From positions 1 to 64,000 of the forward strand of contig NZ_KV823418.1 in NCBI RefSeq assembly GCF_001815935.1: DNA of 64,000 nucleotides. The letters are read 5' to 3'. Both the position numbers and the translations under genes were made by a program. Each line of letters opens with the position of its first letter. The stretch's first letter is position 1. This document shows, piece by piece, positions 1-8,990 of this stretch. A model generated the notes under the pieces. That model searched no databases. It was not told the DNA's origin and was given only the letters and a program-made list of their open reading frames with translations. Source of the stretch: Corynebacterium sp. HMSC04H06. Its GTDB lineage: Bacteria > Actinomycetota > Actinomycetes > Mycobacteriales > Mycobacteriaceae.

Positions 1-243
1 AGCCGGCGGCGGCGCCGGCGCAGCAGCCGGGGCGGGGCGAACCGTTCCGGGGCCAACAACTCCAGCGCCCAGTCGGCAGCCGCGCCGGAGCATCCGGCGG
101 GGGCGAAAACCGACTCGCCGTCGCCGAGAAACGGCGAAGGCACAGGGCAGGGCGGCTCCCGCGGCTCCCGGCGCAAGCGCGGCGGACGGCGGCGCGGTGG
201 GCGCGGCGGTCAGCGCAACAGCAAACCGCAGGCAAATTCTTAA
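1..243 (+). CDS. C-terminal tail of a basic, low-complexity protein (partial)
   Basis: An open frame enters from the left edge and stops with TAA at 241-243, giving about 80 visible residues. They are Arg/Gly/Ser-rich, with an Arg6 run at residues 2-7 of the visible part and a later RGG/GRGG-type segment. Such tails often bind nucleic acid. In related genomes a DNA polymerase III epsilon-type exonuclease gene lies next to murT, so this may be its C-terminus, but no catalytic domain is visible. The identity is therefore only a guess; the reading frame itself is fairly convincing. Confidence 0.55.
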   Translation, partial: SRRRRRRSSRGGANRSGANNSSAQSAAAPEHPAGAKTDSPSPRNGEGTGQGGSRGSRRKRGGRRRGGRGGQRNSKPQANS

Positions 244-287
244 AAACCCACCCGCGTGCACAATCGCGCCCGGGCCCACCGGCGGAC

Positions 288-293
288 TAACCT
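288..293 (+). promoter_or_regulatory. -10 element of leaderless murT
   Basis: TAACCT ends exactly 7 nt before the murT ATG, and no Shine-Dalgarno sequence precedes the gene. Transcription would therefore start at the start codon. No clear -35 box is visible. Confidence 0.5.
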
Positions 294-300
294 GTAGCCT

Positions 301-1614
301 ATGAGTTTTAACCTACGCAGAACGCTCAGGAAGGTGCGGACATCCGTCGCCACCTCGGCCGCGAACCTGGCCACCACGGCTTCCCGCGCCACCGGGCGCG
401 GCGCCGGCGGGATGATCGGCGGCTTGGTGGCCAACGCCATCGACCCGAGCATCATGTCCTCCCTGGGCGCCGGCCGCCCGGCCGTCCTAGTCACCGGCAC
501 CAACGGCAAGTCCACCACCACCCGGATGCTGGCCGCAGCCCTGCGTACGCGCCACACCGTGGCCACCAACGACGGCGGCGACAATATGGACGCCGGCATC
601 ATCTCCGCCCTGCTGGCGGGCAAGGACGCCTCCCACCTAGTCCTCGAGGTCGATGAGCTACACGTGCCGCACGTGGCCGACAACCTGAACCCGCAGGCGC
701 TGGTGTTGCTGAACCTCTCGCGCGATCAGCTCGACCGCGTGGGCGAGATTAACAAGATCGAACGCGCCCTGCGCGCTTGCGTTAAGGCCCACCCGGACAT
801 GCTGGTCATCGCCAACTGCGACGACGTTCTGATGACCTCGGTGGCCTACGACGCCCCGAATGTCATCTGGGTGGCTGCCGGCGCCGGCTGGCTGGGCGAC
901 TCCGTGACCTGCCCGCGCACCGGCGGCCACGTGGTCCGCGAACCGGAGGACTGGTACGCGGTCAAGAAGCTGCCCGACGGGCGCGAATTCCGCCGCCCGC
1001 AGCCGGAGTGGACGGTCAGCGAAGAGGGCATCGTCAGTCCCGCGGGCACCTACCCGCTGAACCTGGCGCTTCCCGGGCGCGCCAACCGCGGTAACGCGGC
1101 CCAGGCCGTCGCCGCCGCCGCGGAGGCCTTCGGCATTGCTACCGATGCCGCCGTGACCGCCGTGGAGAGCATCGACGACGTGGCCGGGCGCTATTCCACC
1201 ATCACCCGCGGCGAGCCCGAAATCCGCCTGCTGCTGGCCAAGAACCCGGCCGGCTGGCAGGAAGCGCTGTCCATGGTGGACCGCAGCGCGGACGGCCTCG
1301 TCATCGCCACCAACGGCCAGGTGGCCGACGGCGTGGACATGTCCTGGCTGTGGGACGTACGCTTCGAGGACTTCGAAGGCATTTCCGTCAAGGCCGCCGG
1401 CGAGCGCGGCACTGACCTGGCGGTGCGCTTGGTCTACGCGGACATTACCCACGAGCTCATCCCGGATCCGGTCCAGGCCATCGACGCCTGCCCGCCGGGC
1501 CGCGTGGAAGTTCTGGCCAACTACACCGCCTTCCGCGATCTGAAAAAGGCCCTCGAGCGCGACGCCGCTGAGCAGCACGGCAACTCGGAGAACAAGGAGA
1601 ACCGCCATGCCTAA
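301..1614 (+). CDS. murT: Lipid II isoglutaminyl synthase, Mur ligase-like subunit MurT
   Basis: This 437-residue Mur-ligase-fold ATPase works with GatD to amidate the D-glutamate of lipid II to D-isoglutamine at the cytoplasmic membrane. The ATP-binding loop GTNGKSTTT lies near residues 67-75, followed by the Mur ligase central domain and a C-terminal domain that ends in a charged tail. The Cys4 zinc-ribbon insertion of typical MurT proteins looks degenerate: CPRTG at residues 204-208 keeps one cysteine, and the later pair is absent before FRRPQPEW. The stop overlaps gatD by 8 nt, so translation is probably coupled. Transcription appears leaderless from the -10 box just upstream. Confidence 0.92.
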   Translation: MSFNLRRTLRKVRTSVATSAANLATTASRATGRGAGGMIGGLVANAIDPSIMSSLGAGRPAVLVTGTNGKSTTTRMLAAALRTRHTVATNDGGDNMDAGIISALLAGKDASHLVLEVDELHVPHVADNLNPQALVLLNLSRDQLDRVGEINKIERALRACVKAHPDMLVIANCDDVLMTSVAYDAPNVIWVAAGAGWLGDSVTCPRTGGHVVREPEDWYAVKKLPDGREFRRPQPEWTVSEEGIVSPAGTYPLNLALPGRANRGNAAQAVAAAAEAFGIATDAAVTAVESIDDVAGRYSTITRGEPEIRLLLAKNPAGWQEALSMVDRSADGLVIATNGQVADGVDMSWLWDVRFEDFEGISVKAAGERGTDLAVRLVYADITHELIPDPVQAIDACPPGRVEVLANYTAFRDLKKALERDAAEQHGNSENKENRHA

Positions 1615-2362
1615 TACCCTGTCTATCGGCCTGATTCTTCCCGATGTCTTGGGCACCTACGGCGACGACGGCAACGCCCTGGTGCTGCGCCAGCGCGCCC
1701 GCCTGCGCGGCCTCGACGCCGAGATCGTGCCCATCAAGCTGGGCGAGCCGGTCCCGGAACAGCTGGACATCTACACCCTCGGCGGCGGCGAGGACTCGGC
1801 CCAGATCCTGGCCGCGGAGCACCTCATCTCCGACGGCGGCCTGATTCGCGCCGCGCACGCCGGGCGCCCCATCTTCGCCATCTGCGCAGGCCTGCAGGTC
1901 TTAGGCGAGTCCTTCCGCGCCTCCGGGCGTGTGGTAGACGGCGTCGGCCTGCTGGACGCAACCACCTCTCCCCTGCAGGAACGCGCCATTGGTGAGGTCC
2001 AGTCGACCCCCTGGGCGGCCGGTTACACCAGCGAGCTGACCGAGCCGCTGACCGGCTTCGAAAACCACCTGGGCGCGACCATCCTGGGCCCGTCGGCCCA
2101 GCCCCTGGGTATTGTCAAGCGCGGCACCGGCAACAGCGATGTCGCCGCCACCGCCGACCTGCCCGATGCCAAGCAGCAGCGCGTCGGCGAGGGCGCGGTC
2201 CAGGACAGCGTCATCGCCACCTACATGCACGGCCCGGCCCTGGCCCGCAACCCGCAGCTGGCCGACCTGCTGCTGGCCCGCGCCACCGGCCAGCGGCTCC
2301 AGGACCTGGCTCCGCTGGATCTGCCTGCGGTCCAGCAGCTGCGGGCGGAGCGCCTAGCCTAG
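1607..2362 (+). CDS. gatD: Lipid II isoglutaminyl synthase, glutamine amidotransferase subunit GatD
   Basis: A 251-residue class I glutamine amidotransferase of the CobB/CobQ-like type. It hydrolyses glutamine and passes ammonia to MurT. The nucleophile is Cys93 in [11 protein letters not shown], and the catalytic histidine is His208 in [10 protein letters not shown]. The start is fixed by AAGGAG inside the end of murT. The gene forms a two-gene operon with murT and converges on recR with a 4-nt overlap of the ends. Confidence 0.92.
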   Translation: MPNTLSIGLILPDVLGTYGDDGNALVLRQRARLRGLDAEIVPIKLGEPVPEQLDIYTLGGGEDSAQILAAEHLISDGGLIRAAHAGRPIFAICAGLQVLGESFRASGRVVDGVGLLDATTSPLQERAIGEVQSTPWAAGYTSELTEPLTGFENHLGATILGPSAQPLGIVKRGTGNSDVAATADLPDAKQQRVGEGAVQDSVIATYMHGPALARNPQLADLLLARATGQRLQDLAPLDLPAVQQLRAERLA

Positions 2363-3015
2363 ACCGTCAGGCGGCCCGACAGGGCGCGCGACAGCGTCAG
2401 CTCGTCCACGAATTCCAGGTCGCCGCCCAGCGGCATGCCGGAGGCCAGGCGGGTTATCCGCAGGTCCGGGAAGTCCTTGAGCAGGCGCACCAGGTAGGAG
2501 GCGGTGGCCTCGCCCTCCGTGTTCGGGTCGGTGGCCAGGATGACCTCCTTGATCTCCGGCGTGGAGTCGTATTGCGGATTCTCCTCCGTGGAATCCGCAA
2601 GCTCCCGGTCGGGTAGCACGCCGCCGATGCGCTGCAGCAGCTGGGAGATGTTCAGGTCTTTCGGGCCGATATTGGCCAACGGATCCAGCGCCCCGCCCAG
2701 CACGTGGTAGCGCCCCTCGTATTCGCCGGTGCGCTCGATGACCTGGATGTCCTTCGGCTCCTCCACCACGCAGATGGTGCCGCGGTCGCGCTGCGAGTTC
2801 ACGCAAATGCGGCAGACCGATTCCCGGGAGATATTGCAGCAAATCCGGCAGAAGGTTACCCCGTCGCGCACGGCGGCCAGCGCGTTGCGCAAACGCTCGA
2901 TGTCTTCGGGTTCCATGTGCAGAATGTGGAAGGCGATCCGCTGCGCGCTCTTCGGGCCCACGCCCGGCAGCCGGGAGAGCTCGTCGATGAGATCCTGCAA
3001 AGGTCCTTCAAACAC
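2359..3015 (-). CDS. recR: Recombination mediator protein RecR
   Basis: A 218-residue RecR of normal length that helps load RecA at gaps with RecF/RecO. It has an N-terminal helix-hairpin-helix ([14 protein letters not shown]), a four-cysteine zinc finger (FCRIC...CRIC, roughly residues 56-71), a Toprim domain beginning near ICVVEEPKD, and a C-terminal Walker-B-like segment. The start is GTG with a weak GTAGG upstream. It is the last gene of the dnaX-ybaB-recR series on this strand; this order is common in bacteria. Confidence 0.95.
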   Translation of the reverse strand: MFEGPLQDLIDELSRLPGVGPKSAQRIAFHILHMEPEDIERLRNALAAVRDGVTFCRICCNISRESVCRICVNSQRDRGTICVVEEPKDIQVIERTGEYEGRYHVLGGALDPLANIGPKDLNISQLLQRIGGVLPDRELADSTEENPQYDSTPEIKEVILATDPNTEGEATASYLVRLLKDFPDLRITRLASGMPLGGDLEFVDELTLSRALSGRLTV

Positions 3016-3068
3016 CGGGCACCGACCTACTTTCTTTAATCCGGGAAGGGCAACGAGAACAAGAATAA

Positions 3069-3106
3069 GGCCGCAGCCTGCTTTTTCCCAAAAGCAAACC
3101 GCGGCC
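3069..3106 (-). terminator. Hairpin between ybaB and recR
   Basis: GGCCGC (3069-3074) pairs with GCGGCC (3101-3106), and an inner GCTTTT/AAAAGC stem closes a three-base loop. On the minus strand the hairpin is followed by a T-rich but interrupted tract, so it may attenuate transcription from ybaB into recR rather than stop it. Confidence 0.45.
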
Positions 3107-3143
3107 CTGTGCCACCGGCTACGTCACGCAGCCGGGGGCAAGA

Positions 3144-3491
3144 CTAACCCATAAGGTTGCCCATGTCGCCCGGGGCGCCGCCCATGCCCTGGGACAGCGG
3201 ACCGATCTTTTCCTGGGCCAGCTCGCCGGCCTTCTGGTGGGCGTCCTTGAAGGCGCCGATGACCAGGTCCTGCAGGGTCTCCACGTCCTCCGGATCTACG
3301 ACGGACTTGTCGATCTTCAGGTCCTTGAGCTCCGCGCCACCGGTCATGGTGCAGGTCACCAGGCCGTTGCCGGCGGTGCCTTCGACCTCAGAAGCCAGGA
3401 TTTCTTCCTGGACCTTTTGCAGTTCGGCCTGCACGCGGGCGGCCTGGGCGATCAGTTCATTCATGTCTGCGGGTTGATCCGGCTGGGTCAT
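3144..3491 (-). CDS. ybaB: YbaB/EbfC family nucleoid-associated protein
   Basis: A small 115-residue protein of the YbaB/EbfC family, dimeric DNA-binding proteins that coat the nucleoid. The central segment with MTGGAELKDLKIDKSVVDPE and the helical N-terminus are typical of the family; the C-terminus is Gly/Met-rich. An AGAAAGG ribosome site precedes the ATG. A possible -10 box, TAGACT at 3542-3547 on the minus strand, would give this gene its own promoter in the 100-nt gap after dnaX. It lies between dnaX and recR as in most bacteria. Confidence 0.9.
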   Translation of the reverse strand: MTQPDQPADMNELIAQAARVQAELQKVQEEILASEVEGTAGNGLVTCTMTGGAELKDLKIDKSVVDPEDVETLQDLVIGAFKDAHQKAGELAQEKIGPLSQGMGGAPGDMGNLMG

Positions 3492-3590
3492 GGCTATGCC
3501 TTTCTCTCAAGAAAATTTAGGGATAAATTCGCCAGTGCCCGAGTCTACCGCCAAAACTCGGGCGCTGAAGAGGCTGCGTGCCCCTGATCG

Positions 3591-6290
3591 CTACAAGCGA
3601 CGCGCCCCCAGCTGATCGCTGAGCAGCTCCATCGCCACTTCCAAAGCGCTGCGGTGGTCGCGCTCCCCGGTCTCCTGGGCCGCGGCCGCCATCATCTGCT
3701 CTTCCTCGTCCCGCAGCGCCGCCGCGTCCTGCGGGCCGGGCTGGCCCTGTCCCTGCCCCGGTGCATGTCCCTGCTGCGGGGCCGCTGTCTGACCGGCCGG
3801 TTGTTGCGGCACGTAGTCGTCTTCCGGCGGGATACCGTAGCCTTCCTCCGGGCCCGGGTCCGGCGGCAGCGGTACCCCGTTGCTGAAGGTGTTGGCGTCG
3901 CGCTTTTTCGCCTGCGCCGCCGCCTGCTGGATGCGGTCCTGCCAGCTGGGTCGCGCGTTAGCGGCATTCCCACCGCCGACACCCGCACCCACGCCCACAC
4001 CGGGCCCCTGCGCGCTGGTCGCGGCAGGAGGGGCCTGTTGGGGCTGCGGGGACGGCGCGGTCGCCGTCTCTTCCGGCCCGCCCAAGGGCCGCGGGCTGCC
4101 CCAGCCAGAATTATTCGCGGGTTGCGGTTCGGGTGCGGGTGCAGCAGAGCTAGGCCTCTCGGACTCCTGATCGTCGCTGGATTCGCGCTGGTTTCTCTGG
4201 GGGTCCCAGGCCGGCTTGGCGCCCGGCTGAGCGTTGAAACCCTGTGGTACGGGGTCGGTTCCGACCACGCACTCGATGCCGAGTTCGACCTGGTATTCCT
4301 CGCGCAGGACCCGCTGCAGGTCCCCGGCATTCTCCGGGGCGTTCAAGCGCTGCGCCAGCGCCCCGGTGGTGTGTCCTATAACCAGTGTGTTATCGCGGAT
4401 ACCCAGCACGCGCGCCTCGGTCAGCATGATCTCGGCGACCTTGTTCGTCGTGCCCACGCGCTCGCGTAGGGTGGCCCACTGGTTCCGAATAGCCGCGGTC
4501 AGTTCCTCCGGGTCGGCAGCCACTCCGGCTTGCGCCGCCGGTGCAGACCCCGCGCTCGGCTCGGAGTCGTGCGCCGCATCCTGCGTTTGCTCCGGTGCTG
4601 ATTCTGGGGCCTGCCCCTGCATCTCCTCTGCTACCTGGCCCTGCCCGAGCTGCCCGGCGCCGCCTTGTTGCTCCGCGGGTTGGGGCTCAGACTCCGGCTG
4701 CTCGGCGCGCTCCCGCTGGTCCGGCTGCGGTGCCTCCTGCTCGGCACGCGCGGTCGGCTGCGGTGCGTGTTCCGGCTTCGCGTCCGCGCCGTTCGGCGCG
4801 TGCTCGGTGACTCGAGCAGACTGCTCTTCCTGGGAATGCTCCTGCGTACCCGCTGGTTGCTCGCCCGGGTGCTCGGCAGGCACCGGCTTTTCGACATGGA
4901 CCGGGGCCGGTGCCTGTGCCGCTGCCGGTTCGGACCCGTGTTTCTGGTTGCCCTGAGCCTGGGCGCTTTGAGCCTGGCTGCCGTGGGCTTGGGCATCGCG
5001 GTTTTGAGTGTTGCCCTGCTGCTGGCGCTCCCGGCGGGCGGCGGCGATTCGGGCGGCGGTGGCCGCGGCGGCTGCCGCGCCCTCCTGGGCGGAGCCGGCG
5101 GGCCGGGACTGGGCTTGTTGCTGCTGCGGCTGGCCGGACTGGGCTGCCTGATGGGGCTGGCCACTGGTGGTTGGCGCCGCGGGGCCGACGGCCGGGCGGG
5201 CGGCGGAGACCAAATGAGCGCAAAGGATTTCCAGTAGCAGGCGCGGCGAGGTCGCCCCGCGCAGGCCGGCAATCTGCTCGCTGACGGTCTCGGCCAGAAA
5301 GACCAGGTGGTCGCCGCTGAAGCGCTGCGCCTGATCGGTCAGCGCCTCGGCGCGGTCGGCGGGGGCGTCGACCAGCCCGGCGGAGATGGCGTCCGGGACG
5401 GCTTGGAGCACCATGAGATCGCGCAGGCGGTCCAGCAGATCGACAGCGAAACGGCGCGGCTCGTGGCCGGCCTCAATGACATGGTCGACCAGCTGGAACA
5501 GGGCGGCCTTGTCGCCGCTGGCCAGGGCGGCGACTGCGTCGTCGATGAGCGTGATGTCCGTGACGCCCAGCAGCGGGCGGGCGAGCTCGTAGGTCAGGCC
5601 GTCCGGGCCGGCGCCGGCCAGCAGCTGGTCCAGGATGGACAGGGTGTCACGCGGGGAGCCGCCGCCAGCCTGGATGACCATGGGGTAGACGGAGTCTTCG
5701 ACCTGCACGCCCTCGGCGGCGACGGTGCGCTGCAGCAGCCCCTTCATCGCCGGCGGGGTCAGCAGCCGGAAGGGATAGTGGTGGGTACGCGAGCGGATGG
5801 TGCCGATGATCTTTTCCGGTTCCGTCGTCGCGAAGATGAAGATGACGTGCTCCGGCGGCTCCTCGACCACCTTGAGCAAGGCGTTCGCGCCCGAGGCGGA
5901 AATCATATGCGCCTCGTCGATGATGAAGATGCGGTAGCGGGACTCCGCCGGGGCGTAATAGGCGCGGTCGCGCAGCTCACGCATGTCCTCCACGCCGTTG
6001 TGGGAGGCCGCGTCCAGCTCGGTGACGTCCAGGTTGCCCGGCCCACCCGGGGCCAGGGAGACACACGACTCGCAGACCCCGCACGGGGTGGAGGTGGGCC
6101 CTTCCACGCAGTTGAGCGAGCGCGCCATGATGCGCGCCGAGGAGGTCTTGCCGCAGCCCCGCGGCCCGGAAAACAGGTAGGCGTGGTTGATGCGCCCCGA
6201 GTCCAGGGCAGCCGACAACGGGGTGGTGACCTGTTCTTGGCCTACCACCTCGGAGAAACTTGCGGGACGATATTTCCGGTAAAGAGCCAC
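3591..6290 (-). CDS. dnaX: DNA polymerase III subunit gamma/tau
   Basis: This 899-residue clamp-loader ATPase is clearly longer than the E. coli protein (643). The AAA+ module holds Walker A GPRGCGKTS (residues 42-50), a four-cysteine zinc module (about 61-76), DEAH Walker B near 125, and the SRC-like motif GTIRSRTHHYPF. From about residue 365 to 600 there is a long Gln/Ala/Pro/Glu-rich linker, then a folded tau-like domain (about 600-700) and a second disordered Pro/Gln tail before a short conserved C-terminus. The start is GTG and leaderless. No slippery A-run for a programmed gamma frameshift was seen. Confidence 0.93.
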   Translation of the reverse strand: MALYRKYRPASFSEVVGQEQVTTPLSAALDSGRINHAYLFSGPRGCGKTSSARIMARSLNCVEGPTSTPCGVCESCVSLAPGGPGNLDVTELDAASHNGVEDMRELRDRAYYAPAESRYRIFIIDEAHMISASGANALLKVVEEPPEHVIFIFATTEPEKIIGTIRSRTHHYPFRLLTPPAMKGLLQRTVAAEGVQVEDSVYPMVIQAGGGSPRDTLSILDQLLAGAGPDGLTYELARPLLGVTDITLIDDAVAALASGDKAALFQLVDHVIEAGHEPRRFAVDLLDRLRDLMVLQAVPDAISAGLVDAPADRAEALTDQAQRFSGDHLVFLAETVSEQIAGLRGATSPRLLLEILCAHLVSAARPAVGPAAPTTSGQPHQAAQSGQPQQQQAQSRPAGSAQEGAAAAAATAARIAAARRERQQQGNTQNRDAQAHGSQAQSAQAQGNQKHGSEPAAAQAPAPVHVEKPVPAEHPGEQPAGTQEHSQEEQSARVTEHAPNGADAKPEHAPQPTARAEQEAPQPDQRERAEQPESEPQPAEQQGGAGQLGQGQVAEEMQGQAPESAPEQTQDAAHDSEPSAGSAPAAQAGVAADPEELTAAIRNQWATLRERVGTTNKVAEIMLTEARVLGIRDNTLVIGHTTGALAQRLNAPENAGDLQRVLREEYQVELGIECVVGTDPVPQGFNAQPGAKPAWDPQRNQRESSDDQESERPSSAAPAPEPQPANNSGWGSPRPLGGPEETATAPSPQPQQAPPAATSAQGPGVGVGAGVGGGNAANARPSWQDRIQQAAAQAKKRDANTFSNGVPLPPDPGPEEGYGIPPEDDYVPQQPAGQTAAPQQGHAPGQGQGQPGPQDAAALRDEEEQMMAAAAQETGERDHRSALEVAMELLSDQLGARRL

Positions 6291-6297
6291 GCCGTAA

Positions 6298-6303
6298 ATC
6301 CTA
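6298..6303 (-). promoter_or_regulatory. -10 element of leaderless dnaX
   Basis: On the minus strand TAGGAT is followed by 7 nt and then the dnaX GTG. There is no Shine-Dalgarno sequence, which supports the GTG at 6290 as the start. Confidence 0.5.
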
Positions 6304-6307
6304 CCGC

Positions 6308-6889
6308 TTAGCCATCGGCCCGGGAGAAGTCGAGCAGGTCAATCCCGCCGTCGGCGACCGCCTGCTGGAAAGGCCCCACGCCTTCGTCAGCGGCGTAGGA
6401 GTATTCGGCGTCGGTGAGCACCAGCAGCTGGCAGATCAGCGTCAGGCGTTTATCCTCTGCCACCTGCGGGGTCTGCCCGCCCCAAAGGTAGGGGGCGATG
6501 AGCAGCCCGTGCCGGGCCGTGACGGATTCGTCCTGCTCCAGGGCGCTGCCCGCGGCCATGTTCGGCAGCAGGACGCCGGGCTGGGCCGGGATGGCCCCGG
6601 CCGCCGCCGCAATCTGATCCGCGGCAGCCTGCACCGCCGCCGCCACCGTGGCGGGGTTCGTCCGGCCCACGGCCAGCAGCTCACAGCGCACGTCGACGCC
6701 ATCGTCGGCGCGCTGCAGGCCGGTATCAACCTGGCTAAAGCCCACGGTCACCGCCAGCGCCTGGCCGTCGCCGAGCTCGGCGATTCCGATCCGCCAGCGG
6801 GTGCCGCCGTCAGCGGAGGAGACGTCGCGGAACTCCAGGGAGGCCGGGATTATCTGATCGAGCCAATACGCAATTTCCGTGTTGTTAAT
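6308..6889 (-). CDS. SUFU-like conserved protein, apparent ATT start
   Basis: The conserved C-terminal part (GLLIAPYLWGGQTP, LTLICQLLVLTDAEYSYA, IDLLDFSR) resembles bacterial suppressor-of-fused (SUFU) domain proteins, whose role is mostly unknown. The first ordinary start in frame is GTG at 6751 (147 residues). However, the frame stays protein-like for 46 more codons upstream (NNTEIAYWLDQIIPASLEF...), and no ATG, GTG or TTG occurs there before an in-frame stop near 7048. ATT at 6889, 4 nt past the aspT stop and 9 nt after GGGGG, is the best start and gives 193 residues. It follows aspT closely and is probably co-transcribed with it. Confidence 0.65.
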   Translation of the reverse strand: MNNTEIAYWLDQIIPASLEFRDVSSADGGTRWRIGIAELGDGQALAVTVGFSQVDTGLQRADDGVDVRCELLAVGRTNPATVAAAVQAAADQIAAAAGAIPAQPGVLLPNMAAGSALEQDESVTARHGLLIAPYLWGGQTPQVAEDKRLTLICQLLVLTDAEYSYAADEGVGPFQQAVADGGIDLLDFSRADG

Positions 6890-6893
6890 TGCG

Positions 6894-8165
6894 CTACGCC
6901 CCCAGCTTCTCGAGGGCGGCCAGAAGCACGCAGACGGCCACGCCGTCCATGGCGGCCTCGACCTCTTCCAGCGGCGGCATCGACGGCGCGAGCCGGATGT
7001 TGCGGTCGTTCGGGTCCTGCCCCAGCGGGAAGGAGGAACCGGCCGGGGTCAGCACAATGCCGGCCTCCTTGGCCAGCTCCCACACGCGGGTGGCGGTGCC
7101 ATCAATGACGTCCAGGGAGACGAAGTAGCCGCCGGTGGGCTTGGTCCACTGCGCGACCTCGTACTTGCCCAGGCGCTCGTCTAGGATGCGCAGCACGGCC
7201 TCGAACTTCGGGGCCAGCAGCGCGGCGTGGCGGCGCATGACCGCGCGCACGCCCTCGGCGGAGCCGAAGAACTCCGCGTGGGCGAGCTGGTTGACCTTGT
7301 TCGGGCCGATACCGCGCTTGCCGGCGATCGACTTGAACCAGTCGAGGTTCGCCTCGGAAGAAGCCATGAAGCCCACGCCGGAGCCGGCGAAGGTAATCTT
7401 GGAGGTCGAGGAGAAAACGAAGAAGCGGTTGGGGTTGCCCACCTCGCGGGACAGGCCCAGCACGTCGATGATCTCCGGGAATTCGTCGGTCAGCGTGTGG
7501 ACCGCGTAGGCGTTATCCCACATGATGCGGAAGTCCGGGGCGGCCGTGTCCATGGAGGCCAGCTCGCGCACGACCTCCTCGGCGAAGGTAACGCCCGAAG
7601 GATTGGAGAACATCGGCACGGCCCACATGCCCTTGACCTGCGGGTCCTTAACCAATTCGCGGATGGCCTCCACGTCCGGGCCGTCTTCCAGCATGGGCAC
7701 GGTGACCATCTCGAAGCCGAAGCGCTGCGTGATGCCGTGGTGGCGGTCGTAGCCCGGCACCGGGCAGATCCACTTGATCGTCTCTTCCTGGCTCCACGGG
7801 CGCTCCGAGTCGTTGGTGCCGAAGGCATAGGCCCAGGAGATGACATCGAACTCGAAGTTCAGGGAAGAGGAGTCCCCGGCTATCAACAGGTCCGGGTTGA
7901 TGCCCAGCAGCTTGCCCCACAGCTGGCGGATATCAACGATGCCCTGCAGGTTGCCGTAGTTGCGCACATCCGCGCCGGTGGCGTCGGTGTAGTTGTTGGG
8001 GCCCGGCAGCTCCAGCAGGTCCTCGGACAGCGCCAGCTGCTCCTTGGAGGGCTTGCCCCTAGTCAGATCCAGTTTCAGGCCCTTAGCCTTCAAATCTTCG
8101 TAATCGGCACGAATCTGAGTTGCTAGTTCGGCGCGCTCCGCCGCGCCCAAATCTAGAAGAGACAT
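6894..8165 (-). CDS. aspT: Aspartate aminotransferase, actinobacterial type (AspT)
   Basis: A 423-residue PLP enzyme of fold type I. The N-terminus (LDLTRGKPSKEQLALSEDLL) matches the AspT/Rv3722c group, an aspartate aminotransferase class distinct from the usual AspC. It should interconvert aspartate/oxaloacetate and glutamate/2-oxoglutarate. The PLP lysine lies in SSTSKITFAGSGVGF, and the conserved Asn/Asp region is MWDNAYAVH. It sits two genes upstream of dnaX on the same strand, as in corynebacteria and mycobacteria, with the SUFU-like gene directly after it. Confidence 0.9.
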   Translation of the reverse strand: MSLLDLGAAERAELATQIRADYEDLKAKGLKLDLTRGKPSKEQLALSEDLLELPGPNNYTDATGADVRNYGNLQGIVDIRQLWGKLLGINPDLLIAGDSSSLNFEFDVISWAYAFGTNDSERPWSQEETIKWICPVPGYDRHHGITQRFGFEMVTVPMLEDGPDVEAIRELVKDPQVKGMWAVPMFSNPSGVTFAEEVVRELASMDTAAPDFRIMWDNAYAVHTLTDEFPEIIDVLGLSREVGNPNRFFVFSSTSKITFAGSGVGFMASSEANLDWFKSIAGKRGIGPNKVNQLAHAEFFGSAEGVRAVMRRHAALLAPKFEAVLRILDERLGKYEVAQWTKPTGGYFVSLDVIDGTATRVWELAKEAGIVLTPAGSSFPLGQDPNDRNIRLAPSMPPLEEVEAAMDGVAVCVLLAALEKLGA

Positions 8166-8259
8166 AGGAGCTAGTCTGCCTACCTTCCGGTATCCGAGGT
8201 GAGAGATCGGTGATTGTTTATTGGCCCCCTAGCATAGCGCCGCCTACGTGATTTAGCAC

Positions 8260-8988
8260 TCAGCTGCGGGCGAGTTTAGCCCTATCCGCACTACCCGCCC
8301 AGCGTGTGCGGGACCGCTGGAGACTCACGGCAGCCACCACTACCCCCACGACGGCTACCGGGATGCAAAAGAGGAATACTCCCGGTAGCGGCGCGGACAC
8401 AGAAATGCCCAGCACTTGGTCGATGAGCCACGCGACGGCAACGGTAGCAGCGATACCGGCGAAGGCCACCACCCACTGCGCGCGGGCCGAGCGGCGGGCG
8501 CGCACCGCGCCCAGCCCGACCCCGACGAGGGCGGCGGCCAAGAAAACGGTGAAGACCACCAAGAGGGTCAGGACAACTTCGCGCCCGCCTACCCCGGCGC
8601 CGGGGACGATATAGGGTTGCCCGTTGGTATCGAGCCATCCCACCGGGCCAGAGGTGACGATGAAGCTGTCGTAACCGGAGTAATACGGCGAGTCATCCTG
8701 CATGACAAACATCGCCACACCAAGCACGCCCGCGGCCACCGCGGCTGCGACTACCGCGCACACGACCGCGGAACCCAACCAGCGGCCGGGTGCGATCTGG
8801 TAATCGAGCAAGTGGGCCGAGTCCGCCGCCGCCAGGGTGAAAATCACGGCCGTGGCCACGACGGCCAGGATGGTCCAGGACCCGCCGTCCATAAAGAGGA
8901 AGCGGCCGCCTGCGGCCAGCCCCAGGGCCACCGCCATGCACCCGACGATCAGTCCCGGTTGGCTTGCTATAAATACTGGCGCTTTCAT
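8260..8988 (-). CDS. Membrane protein of a GntR-regulated ABC system
   Basis: A 242-residue integral membrane protein with about six hydrophobic segments (for example near residues 11-28, 38-55, 72-93 and 133-155) and a short basic C-terminus. It begins 2 nt after the ABC ATPase stop and is the third gene of a gntR-ATPase-membrane operon. This arrangement is that of YtrA-type systems, where the membrane protein is the permease partner. The substrate is unknown, and no family signature is visible beyond the membrane topology. Confidence 0.8.
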   Translation of the reverse strand: MKAPVFIASQPGLIVGCMAVALGLAAGGRFLFMDGGSWTILAVVATAVIFTLAAADSAHLLDYQIAPGRWLGSAVVCAVVAAAVAAGVLGVAMFVMQDDSPYYSGYDSFIVTSGPVGWLDTNGQPYIVPGAGVGGREVVLTLLVVFTVFLAAALVGVGLGAVRARRSARAQWVVAFAGIAATVAVAWLIDQVLGISVSAPLPGVFLFCIPVAVVGVVVAAVSLQRSRTRWAGSADRAKLARS

Positions 8989-8990
8989 TG

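Noticed and set aside
658-1656. Long open frame opposite to murT
   Set aside because: GC-rich third positions leave antisense frames open. The plus-strand product has clear Mur ligase motifs, and the antisense product has none.
3591-6290. E. coli-type slippery site producing a gamma form of DnaX
   Set aside because: No A-rich heptamer was seen in the region after the AAA+ module.
5307-6311. 334-codon plus-strand frame opposite to dnaX
   Set aside because: Shadow of the AAA+ region; Gly/Gln/Val/Arg-biased product with no domain.
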